DNA of 64,000 nt from Gnetum montanum (lineage: Eukaryota > Streptophyta > Gnetopsida > Gnetales > Gnetaceae), in contig MNCI01003297.1 of assembly GCA_015680685.1 (NCBI GenBank), forward strand, positions 618,550-682,549. The letters run 5' to 3'. The notes under the pieces were generated by a model. It worked only from the letters and a program-made list of their open reading frames with translations, did no database searches and was not told the origin of the DNA. Position numbers and translations under genes: made by a program. Numbering within the stretch: position 1 is the stretch's first letter; every line of letters begins with the position of its first letter. Below are positions 55,862-64,000 of this stretch, one piece after another.

Positions 55862-56904
55862 TTACGCAGCATTGCTGGGTTTTGCGGGAGCATAGTGAGT
55901 GAATCTTTCAACGTAGTGCTCTTTAAACGTGACGGGTGTCTGTGGGCATTCCTCGCCTTGCATCAAAACCCCTGGTAATGGGTACACTACCGCATCCTCC
56001 GCGGGGTATAGAAATCCCGCGACTGAAATTCTGCTTTTCTGCGTGTTCACAACTGCCCGATGATAAGCAGCTTCAAATTTCCCGTTGCTGATTGCCTGCA
56101 ATCATCAGCACCACACAAAACAAAACAGCACAAAGAAACAATGAGCCAAGTTCCCCAATGAATTAAACTTTTTCTGAAATTAATGGAAGCTGAAACCTTG
56201 GGATTTACCTCCAAATACGTGCCGAGGTTAACGACCAGGGCACCAGGGATAGGCGGTGCAGAAACCCAAGTTTTGCCGCCATCACAACTGGCCTCAAGGC
56301 CGCTAACATCACCCTGCAGCAGAATCGTAATCGCACACGGATCACGGTGTGCAACCAAACCCACATTAGTATTAGTAGTACTGTTTCCAGAGCGGTCGCC
56401 CTGGCGATAATAATTTAATACAATGGCCTGCGTGGGTTCTTTGCAAGCTTTCACAATATCATTCTCTTGCAATCCCAGCGCCAGCGAAACCAATCGCAGC
56501 AGATCCAGAGCCACTGCGTGTATGGTTTCACAGTATTTCTGCAGCACGTTTCGCCACTCGGGTGGCTGATCCGGCCACTTTGAGTAATCGCGTTTCTGTG
56601 CTGGCATGGTGTCGAAGATGTAGAACTCGCGGATGGTGTTGTGGAGCAGGTCTGTGATGCCGCCGCGAGCATGGAATCTGTGGCGGAATTCTGGAGGCAT
56701 GGCCAGGAAAGCGCATGAAATTTGATGCATTTGAGTAATGATCTCTGCGTCCACGCCATGATCGATGATTTGAAACAGTCCCCATTTCTGGCACGCTGCT
56801 TTGATTTCGTCCACGATTCGTGAACGATCTCCCCGGAGAGATATCACGGGGAGACTACCTTCACTGTTAACAATGGAGGAATCGGCAGGAGCAGCAGGAG
56901 CCAT
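55862..56904 (-). CDS. flavanone 3-hydroxylase-like 2-oxoglutarate/Fe(II) dioxygenase
   Basis: Two exons, 56904-56209 and 56095-55862, with a 113-bp intron (GAG|GTAAAT donor, TTGCAG|GC acceptor, phase 0), give 309 residues. The N-terminal DIOX_N part (LPVISL, about 18-23; WGLFQIIDHGV, 41-51) precedes the 2OG-FeII_Oxy fold. Iron ligands are H186, D188 (AHRDP) and H244 (YHRAVVN); 2OG-binding R254-I-S256 (SRIS); NYY at 164-166. RDYSKWPDQPPEWR (105-118) and GKTWVSAPP are the strongest flavanone-3-hydroxylase-like segments, yet the middle (81-104) is divergent and the protein is shorter than typical F3H (about 340-370). A cytosolic soluble oxidase of specialised or flavonoid metabolism is likely; the substrate is not provable. 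The start at MAPAAP (56904) is chosen over an in-frame ATG 48 bases upstream because F3H-type proteins start MAP and the upstream codons look like leader. GC and CpG are well above the surroundings, and all catalytic residues are intact. Confidence 0.85.
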
Positions 56905-57500
56905 TCTGGGTTGTTCTTGCACCTGAATGCACAGAACCAATACATACCCCAAAAGGCAAAACCATGTAACTATTTATGGATACAGTTATGGCCTGCGTAT
57001 TGTAGTATTCTACGCCGTGATTCGCACGAACCCCCTCTTGTTTTCAACGCTGTGTCGTGTCTGGTAGAAACTCCATTCCCACCAACCCCGCTGTAGTCCA
57101 GCCCCTTGTAGTCAAGGCCGCGTTTAACCCTAAATGGTACCACCACCTGCATTCCCACTAATGCCTTTGTCTTCACATCTAATCATAAATGGTGAATGAG
57201 CGATTATTGGTTGTTCTTGCATCTGAATGCACAAATCGAAGACATACACGGATAATGTCAAAAACACACGTGACGATCTATCCATGGCGTTCTCGCCGCC
57301 ACGATTCCACTGACCTCCTGCATTCAACGCCGCCTCGGCCATAGATGCTACAGCAGACGTTGTACAGAACGAACACATACAGCTATAAGTAAAAAACACA
57401 CGTAAGTATTTATCCATACAGTTGTCGCCACCGACTTATACTGTTCTGCGCAACGACTCCCACTAAGCGCGTTGAATTGTAGGCCGTCTCTGACCATAAA
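56905..57500 (-). promoter_or_regulatory. upstream region of the dioxygenase gene with duplicated leader
   Basis: The stretch next to the start codon (TTGTTCTTGCACCTGAATGC, from about 56911) recurs at about 57210 (TTGTTCTTGCATCTGAATGC). A third, more diverged copy around 57370-57500 matches 56930-57130 (CAGAAC-AA-ACATA, TATTTAT--ATACAGTT). A CACGTG G-box lies in the middle copy (about 57266), and an ACACGTA relative at about 57399. No convincing TATA box was found. The copies may be repeated promoter modules or 5' ends left from a tandem gene duplication. Confidence 0.6.
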
Positions 57501-58427
57501 TGGAAGTCGGTGTACGCTTGGAAACATCATATCAATACTGTTGTTTGCTATGGTAACTTGTCTACTAACACTTGTGGTATGATACCCTTGTAAATGGGTA
57601 TATTTTATTTAGCCTACAGCGTAGAGACGATGTCGCGAAAACATGATTCCCCAAAGCAGTAATCACTCTTAATTATTCCAATTCTTTTTCTTTCGTAATG
57701 GTTAAATCTATCGATAACAAGTGATGGCCGAGTCACTGAAGCTTAAGTTACATGAAAAGCTGTGTTTACATCTCCGCCAGTTTTCACAGGTTGCTACCAT
57801 GTAAATGTACAAGTCCACCTGTGGCTTACATAGCCACGTGATAGTTTTGTAAAGGGATAGTGGATGGATGGTTACACTTCTGAACTTTTGCGGATGGATG
57901 GATGTTTGTCAAAATTCTTTTTTTCTTTCTTTCAATTTTTTATGAGATGAAAGCATTTACAATATTAAATAATATGTAGATGCCCAAAAAAACTACATGT
58001 GCTTGTCATAGTAAACTTAGTTGTACGTTTACCTTCCTTTCTTAACTATGAAGGGTAATCATCACAATTATCTTAGGGGTATTGGAACCTTGAAAGAATT
58101 GTAATATAGTTCATTGAACTCATGACTTATATCTTTCAAATCAAAAATCTTAACACTAGACTAACATCTCATTATTACCATCTAATAGCTATGATGGTAG
58201 TTAACAACTTTTGAGTTATCATCTCTCAAAGTTGCACTACTAAAATTACTACGATTTTTAATAGAGTTGGAAAAAATATAACATAACCTCATTTTTTGAA
58301 TATTTTTTGTAGTACTTTTTTCTAAATTGTAGAAAAAAATCTAAGCTTTCTAAAATTTCAAATTTTATTAGCTAATCCATTATGATGTTAAGATAACCAA
58401 GCAATTCTTTTGGTGCCTAAGCATAGT
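57501..58427. other. spacer between dioxygenase gene and E8
   Basis: No ORF. It includes GGATGGATGG repeats (about 57861 and 57892) and AT-rich sequence. Probably host intergenic DNA. Confidence 0.5.
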
Positions 58428-59395
58428 TGATGAGTGGTGGGTACCCCTATGCCCAACCATATGAATCACAAGTGTTCACGTATGATCTAGTCAAATTTTG
58501 TGGATAGGACTGGTTGTGGCATCTAGATTGTTAAGCATTGTTCGCATGATGTTATCTTCCCACTTGGACTAGTGGTAGCTTTGTCACATATGGTTTAGTC
58601 CAAAGTGAGGCATACTATATTTGATGTTGTTAGGCCCATTTTACTCTTAGCGATAAACATAATTGAGAATGAAAATTAATCCTAAATCTAAGTAATGACG
58701 GTAATGTAAATCTACTCTAGCCTAGAGTGATGAGCATCCAGTCCTGGCTTACTGTACATGTCTTGGGCTCATGTAATGGTTATTGGGATTACCAAGTGTT
58801 ATGCTACTAGGCAAACCAAGCAATAACACTATTGGGATAACCAAATGATTACACTTAAACACTCAAAACTAGTCGTACTCATTCCACTTTAGTAATGAAC
58901 AAGAAAGTAAAGTACTTAGAAATGTAAATGATTAAACTAAGAAAACAATAAAAAAAACTATGCTAAGTAAAACAATAAAACTAAGTGGATGATCTAATGA
59001 TGAAAAGCAATCTCAATCTTTATTTTTAGACATGAATTGTGCCCAAGCACACTTCACTTAAATAAAGATTCTGTACAACTACTCAACACCACATTGTGGG
59101 CATTCACTCTATCGCTAAAACTATGAAACAAAATTGCAAGAATCTACCTAAGGGTGGAATGAAAGTTCTTCAGATTGTGCGCCCAAGTGTTGTATTTATA
59201 GATAAGCATGCATCCTGCAATATTGTTGACACAATAACATATCATGAGATACAATATCACATCTATGACATTGTAGATATGATATCATAGCTGCAATATC
59301 GTTGGTGGACAAAAAATTAACTTTTTGACAAACAAATGCATCGATGCATCTACCTCGACATGGCTACGTCCACATAGCCAATTGATGCTTCACCA
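58428..59395 (-). repeat. 3' LTR of E8
   Basis: In element sense it starts TGGTGAAGCATC after the PPT and ends CCACTCATCA. The U3 palindrome array (59218-59360) mixes GATATC types with GCATCGATGC. The TATA box TATAAATAC lies at about 59192-59201, the poly(A) hairpin at 59015-59069, and three TTGGTAAYCC-type motifs at 58785-58855. Confidence 0.85.
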
Positions 59396-59407
59396 TACCC
59401 CCATGAT
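59396..59407 (-). other. polypurine tract of E8
   Basis: In element sense AATCATGGGGGTA directly precedes the LTR start TGGTGAAG. Confidence 0.8.
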
Positions 59408-59539
59408 TGAGTAAAAACTAATCCTCGAGTTAATAGGATAGGACCAAGCTTTCTTGATAAAAAATTAGGAATGATGGGATTATTGACTGATGCTAACAAC
59501 TAACTAACTTTGAGTGTTGCAGTGGTGTGTATAAAAATG

Positions 59540-60095
59540 ACATAGGTGGTGGTGGTTCTTCCATGTCAGGCTTCTAGAAAGTTTCTCCTTTTTTGTTCCT
59601 ATCTTCTTTTTCCATATGTCCTCTCTACTAAGTATGGCACATAGAATCTTTCAAGTTTTACTGTAGCATTGACCTATTTGTTCTGCTAGAATTAGGAGGT
59701 TTCTCCTAAGTTCCATTCATCGTTGTTGGTTAGTATGGACCATAATGGAGACACTTGGAGTTGCATCTTCATTGCTTCTAAAGAAAATTTCATAAAGGAA
59801 CCAAAATTTAGTTCCACGATGATCATGGACATGATCGATCTTCTTTGATGGCCTAGAGGCAATCTGGTGATAGTGTGAGGCACTGTCCTTGTTTAGGTTC
59901 TTGTGGAATTTTTTCCTCTCCTTGGGCTGGGTGCTCTATAGTAGGATTTTCTTAATGAATGTTGTATGATTGAGCCTCCTTCTTTACATGTTCTTCTTGT
60001 GGTGTTTGTTCCCTTGCTCAACCTCTCCCATGACCTCTTATTCTTTTCCTCTTGTGTTGTGAAGGTCCTCCTTTTGGTATCCTCTACAGGGTCAT
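59540..60095 (-). pseudogene. ORF3 of E8, decayed
   Basis: The ATG at 60095 follows TTGTTGGTTGCAG. The reading is MTL-stop-RIPKGGPSQHKRKRIRGHGRG, matching the basic N-terminus of ORF3 in E2 and E7 (GGPSQ...RGHGRG). Downstream open pieces in other frames (59893-60108, 59692-59883) show frameshifts. No known domain. Confidence 0.5.
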
Positions 60096-60199
60096 CTGCA
60101 ACCAACAAGGGTTTGAAATTATTAGGGTATTTTTATCAATTCTTAATAGTTCTTTACCTTGCTCATACCCTTGGTTAGATCAAGATCTTACATATTATG

Positions 60200-61848
60200 A
60201 TTACAGAGTTAGAAAAATTTTAACAAAGGAACCCCTTAGGTGTTATATCTTTTAGTTACTTATGACCTTCTATCATTTTCCTTGCTTATTATGGCCTAAA
60301 ATAGTTGATATGGTCTATTAGGAGTATTATGTGATTTTTTTGGCCTTAGTTTGAATGGTTAACTTTAAATTTCTTATTATCTCCTTGTACTTACCATTTA
60401 TAGTATCTTTCGATGTTAGGAGTTTTTGACTCAAATTTTCAAATTTTTGCTTATATTGTGTAATGCACCCCTCACCACCCCCCCTAGACTAAGTTAAGTG
60501 CTCTGGGATTAGCAAGATTTAAGAATTTTGGAAATTAGAGCTACGAGGATGAAGTTATGGTATTTGGAAGCTAGTGTGCAAGAGGGCTAAGGAAAAACTA
60601 CAAAAACTTCTCTTGCTACAAAATGAAGATGTGAAATATTTCACTAACTCCTACATGTATGTATACTATTTTTATATGTGTGACATTGTAGATCAAACAT
60701 CATAGGTGCCTACGACATTGTGACTATGACGTTGCCATTAAAAAGTTCAAGTCTTTCATTGATTTTTCTTGGAAAAAATGAGTCAAATGGAATGTTTGGA
60801 AGATGTAAAGATTGTCTAGAGGGCCATGGGGCATGAGTGATGCACAATTTTTAACAATTTAGCATTCAAGGTTTATGAAGAAGGAATATCGAGCAACAAA
60901 AGTTTATAGTATCAATAAGAAATGGATAATGATTTTTTGATGTACAAACAGATTATTAGATGGTATGGGAAGTTTATTAGATGTTTTGAAAGGCACAAGA
61001 TGATGTGCAATTTCTTGGCAAGTATGAAATACAAGAGTTATACAAGTGTGTCCTCCCCAAAGAAGGCTCTAGCCCTTAGTGCCCTTGTATAACCATGCCT
61101 AAAAGTGTCCTTAGGCACTCAAGGAGTTGAATGTAAGACATACCTATTTAGCAAGACATACATGTTAGTGCCACCAAATTGAGAAAATAATGCAACGTTA
61201 CCTAAAACCACAAGTTATGACTATTCAAATAGTGAGATGGGACACACTTATAAGGGATTTCTGAAATTAGGATGTAAGGTATCTTACCATAGGCATAATG
61301 AATTTTTATGTTTTATTAGTGGTTAAAGTAATCATTAGCTGTTTTTCCCAAGATTTAAATCAAGTCCAGACCACTTTCCAATGACATCGCAATGTTTCAT
61401 CTCTTGGATTTATAATCATAAGACTATCAATGTTACAAGGAGTATTATCACTTGGTGTATTGTCTAAGGAAGGAGTTTTATTCATGGCACTTTATTTTTA
61501 TTTTTACATTTATGAGAATCTGCCTACCTTCAGGCATGGGTAACATGTCTATCTAGTGGGACCCCCAAAAATTTATTCTATGCTCTTTTATTTTTTATCT
61601 ATGTCAACCTTATAAGGTAGCACTTATTTAACTCTTACTTCCATTTTTCGTTAGATCTACAAGGATATAATACAACCTTAGTAACATGATAGAACTCACA
61701 ACAGTAATTCATAAGAATCCACAAATCTCCTTGATGTCACACCCTTTTCATTCCCACTTGGTTCTTCATTTTTTTGTCTAGGCATAATGATTACAAGTTT
61801 ATTATTAGTTGTATGATGAAAAAGAATATCATTATGGCCATGCATTAC
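60200..61848 (-). other. conserved non-coding region of E8
   Basis: It carries, collinear with E2, the blocks CCTTGATGTCACACCC (about 61729), CTAGTGGGACCCCCA (about 61552), CCAATGACATCGCAATG (about 61377) and the stem-loop (61037-61093). A stretch near 60470-60490 has CACCACCCCCCCTAG. No ORF. Confidence 0.65.
61037..61093 (-). other. conserved stem-loop in E8
   Basis: Perfect 10-bp arms GTTATACAAG / CTTGTATAAC around a loop with TCCTCCCCAAAGAAGG; equivalent to the structure in E2. Confidence 0.65.
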
Positions 61849-61849
61849 T

Positions 61850-62920
61850 ACATTCACTAGTGTACATAGCTCTCCTTCTTCTTTTTCCATTTGCTTGATT
61901 AGCCTTTGTATCTGATGGGCTTTCGATTTGAACAACTGACCTTGGGCATAATTCCCAAGGGTCTCTCTCATTTGGTTATGAAGTCCATCTATGATGTGGA
62001 AAAGCTGCTCTTTTTACGAGAAATCATGACCTAGACATCTATGTAGTAGTAAATAGTATCTATCTAAGGCCATGTCCAAGGATTCATGTTTTTCTTGCCT
62101 CCATCCTTAAATTTGTTTTCTTAGGTTGGACACTCTCACATAGGTTTGGTATTTCTCATTGAAGATTTTTAGCATTATGGACCATCAATGGATTGAATTT
62201 GGTTCCAATGATCTATACCAACTTTCAACTTTGTCAACTAGTATCCTAGGAAAGAGCTCAAGCTTTTGCCACTCACTCTCGACATTCTACAAGGTGCAGG
62301 CATCATGGAAGGCTTGTAAGTGATGTTGTGGATCAAAGTTATAGCCTCCCACAAATTTAGGGATGTTATTCATATCAAGCCTTTTAATGCAACTTTCCCT
62401 TTGATGCCTATGGGCTATTGTAACTACCTCAATTATCCACATCATGCTCCTAGTAGCCAACAAGGGTTCATCATTGTTAGACATGTCATGGTGATAATCT
62501 CTATTTCTATTTGTCTGATTATGATGATCTCATCTATGCCCACTTTGATGATCTTGTCTATTCCTATTTCTATCTTTATCTTGACTTCTTAGTGTATCTC
62601 TATTTCTATACCTACATTCATCTTCATTAGAACTAGATGTGGAAGAGGAAGAGGAAAATGAGGAACTAGGAGAATTGCCATTACTCATATATCTCTTCCT
62701 ATAGTATTTTAGCCCTCCTTATTCTAGGACGTACTTCATCTCCTCTAGAATTGTATGCATTAGTTGAATGTAGTCATTGAGTGTAGTAAGGGTCTAAATG
62801 AGCATAGGAAATCCATGCTTGAGGTTTTTCACTCTAATTCTCTTCAGTATATATCCTATCATTTTTCCTATGAGTGTTCTCATCATATGATGCATTGTTG
62901 GTGCTATGTGAAGAAGACAT
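61850..62920 (-). pseudogene. gag of E8, decayed
   Basis: The ATG at 62920 gives MSSSHSTNNASYDENTHRKND. The core is well conserved: LDMNNIPKFVGGYNFDP and QHHLQAFHDACTL (62287-62484), VSNLRKQI, LGHDFS, then DGLHNQMRETLGNYAQGQL (61696-61971 frame). The frame ends in the non-coding region just after KEEGEL, so the knuckle and everything after it are deleted. Confidence 0.75.
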
Positions 62921-63035
62921 GGTTTTGTCTGATAATATGCATGACTTAAAGTATTAATGTTTTCTAAAAGATAAATCGTTAATACTTTTACAACAATTAT
63001 TTATGATATAACTAATCTTAGATAACTAGCACCAT

Positions 63036-63925
63036 TGATGAGTGATGAGGTACCCCTACACTCAACCATACGAATACGAGCGTTTCATGCATGATCTGGT
63101 TGAATTCCAAGGACTAAGTGCTTATGTGCCCTTGTGGAACAAGGATGGGTTGGTTGATTGTTATCTTCCCAAGCTTACCTGTATGTCATGATTGTATGTT
63201 TAAGTAAGCTTGAGGCATATGATTTTTATAGCTTTTATGTTTTTATGATTTTTATAGTTTTTATGATTTTTATGTTTTTATACACAGCCCAAACCAGTGC
63301 AACACTACTGGGATTACCAAATGCTAATTGTTACTAGGTTACCAAGTGTTACATGCATGTTCAAAGTGGTCGTGCTTGTGTAATTTAATGATTTGCTTAA
63401 TTGATCAAAATGAATTGTTGTGCTAATAATAGAAATGTAAAGTGCATAAATTAAATTAAATTAAATGCATAAGAAAATAAAATAAAAGAAATGTGTAAGA
63501 AAACAAATCTCAAGTGCTGCAAGGATGAATCAAAGAGCTCATCTTTATTTCTGTACACAAGGTGTGCTCAGGTACACAATGCTCAAATAAAGATCCGTCC
63601 ACACTTAGACCTCCTACTGTGGGCACTTGGAAAATACTCTAACTTTCAAATAGACTATAAGAGTTTTGCTACTTGACTACTAAAGACTTCTTTCCAATTG
63701 TGCACCTGGGCACTCTATTTATAGACTTGGGAGCAACTACTCTAATAATTAGAGTAAACGCTCTAACAATTAGAATAACTGCTAAAGTAACCACTAGAGT
63801 AACCACTCTAATAATTAGAATAACTGCTAGAGTAACCACTCTAATAATTAGAGTAACTGCTAGAGTAACCACTAGAGTAACTACTTTAATAATTAGAATA
63901 ACTACTAGAGTAACCGCTCTCATCA
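63036..63925 (-). repeat. 3' LTR of element E9
   Basis: In element sense it starts TGATGAGAGCGG after a PPT and ends CATCACTCATCA. The TATA box CTATAAATAGAG lies at about 63714-63724, the poly(A) hairpin ATCTTTATT...AATAAAGAT at 63542-63595, and TTGGTAATCCC / TTGGTAACC at 63305-63350. The U3 carries an AATTA-type array instead of GATATC. Confidence 0.85.
63736..63922. repeat. CTCTAATAATTAGAG / CTAGAGTAAC array in U3 of E9
   Basis: Alternating CTCTAATAATTAGAGTAAC and GCTAGAGTAACCACTAGAGT units repeat over about 187 bp. Near-palindromic CTCTAATWATTAGAG copies lie near 63738, 63807, 63838 and others. Reading frames across it on both strands are repeat artefacts. Confidence 0.85.
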
Positions 63926-64000
63926 TACCCCCATGACTGAATGAAAACTCATCCTTGAGTTCCTTACAAAATATTGGGAAGGTATGGGATTATTGACTAA
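63926..64000 (-). mobile_element. 3' end of E9 internal region, continues beyond window
   Basis: PPT (TACCCCCATGACTG in plus reading, 63926-63939) and 60 further bases almost identical to the end of E5 (30546-30622: GAATGAAAACTCATCCTTGA, ATGGGATTATTGACT). E9 is therefore an E5-type element extending to the right. Confidence 0.8.

Larger units (their letters stand above)
58428..63035 (-). mobile_element. gypsy element E8, gag and ORF3 only
   Basis: Minus-strand order is gag (62920-61850), conserved non-coding region, stem-loop, ORF3, PPT, 3' LTR. Protease, RT, RNase H and integrase are absent, and gag joins the 3' region abruptly near 61848. The 5' LTR and PBS are missing: at 63035 the leader abuts the LTR of E9, which belongs to a different LTR subtype. 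Confidence 0.8.

Noticed and set aside
56451-56794. Additional minus-strand frames inside the dioxygenase exon 1
   Set aside because: Alternative-frame shadows of a GC-rich true exon whose frame carries all catalytic motifs.
63036-63925. This LTR as the 5' LTR of E8
   Set aside because: It has a PPT, not a PBS, on its right side, and its U3 and U5 subtype differ from the 3' LTR of E8; it is the 3' LTR of E9.
63669-63936. 85-87 aa Val/Ile/Thr-rich frames on both strands, and a CRISPR-like look
   Set aside because: They are products of the U3 repeat array. Repeats are contiguous and degenerate with no unique spacers, and the DNA is plant nuclear.
1-64000. tRNA, rRNA or other structured RNA genes
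   Set aside because: None recognised. The tRNA-Asp-like and tRNA-Met-like strings are retrotransposon primer-binding sites.

Overview
The window is nuclear DNA from a large-genome seed plant, possibly a gymnosperm. That assignment is inferred from the AT-rich, TE-saturated layout and a single small gene; no clade-diagnostic sequence was identified. Nearly everything is decayed LTR retrotransposon nested inside LTR retrotransposon. One GC-rich island (about 55.8-57.5 kb) carries a two-exon plant gene on the minus strand, a flavanone-3-hydroxylase-like 2-oxoglutarate/Fe(II) dioxygenase. Two N gaps (2682-3422 and 17472-17958) and three single Ns mark a draft assembly.

Layout. Element A (+) is a gypsy 5' LTR, PBS and broken gag (342-2681) cut by the first gap. 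A Ty1/copia element (+) spans 3806-25474: LTR, initiator-Met-type PBS, gag, protease and integrase, then RT and RNase H, then the 3' LTR. It is split by an about 1.2 kb insertion (about 5473-6666) and by gypsy element E2 (-, 7764-23550, perfect TSD CTAAT). E2 in turn holds E3 (-, 8437-14729) and a solo LTR (+, 17406-18255, perfect TSD ATTAG). After an AT-rich spacer, gypsy E4 (+) runs 27391-52382 (perfect TSD ATATC). It is split inside gag by E5 (-, 29686-39643, near-perfect TSD), the only element that still shows a full gag-protease-RT-RNase H-integrase order. It is split again inside integrase by two facing elements, E6 (+, from 43898) and E7 (-, to 51331), which form a large inverted repeat. 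Then come unannotated spacer with local repeats, the dioxygenase gene with duplicated flanks, E8 (-, 58428-63035), and the 3' LTR of E9 (-) running off the right edge.

The gypsy elements form one superfamily. Their LTRs are about 800-1020 bp and begin and end TGATGA...TCATCA. The PBS is of the TGGCGCCGTTG type, matching tRNA-Asp as in Athila/Tat elements. The RT carries an FMDDFSTYG motif. Gag has an unusual C-x2-C-x3-H-x3-C knuckle. Several copies (E2, E3, E7, E8) lack RT and integrase altogether but keep a long conserved non-coding 3' region. In E2, E7 and E8 that region ends in a splice-acceptor-like YAG directly before the ATG of a third ORF, and it contains a stem-loop with a compensatory base change. 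The LTRs share an array of short palindromes (mostly GATATC) just upstream of the TATA box, an ATCTTTATT...AATAAAGAT hairpin around the poly(A) signal, and a repeated TTGGTAAYCC motif.

TE boundaries rest on LTR comparison, PBS, PPT and TSD evidence read by eye. Internal gene edges in the decayed elements are approximate.
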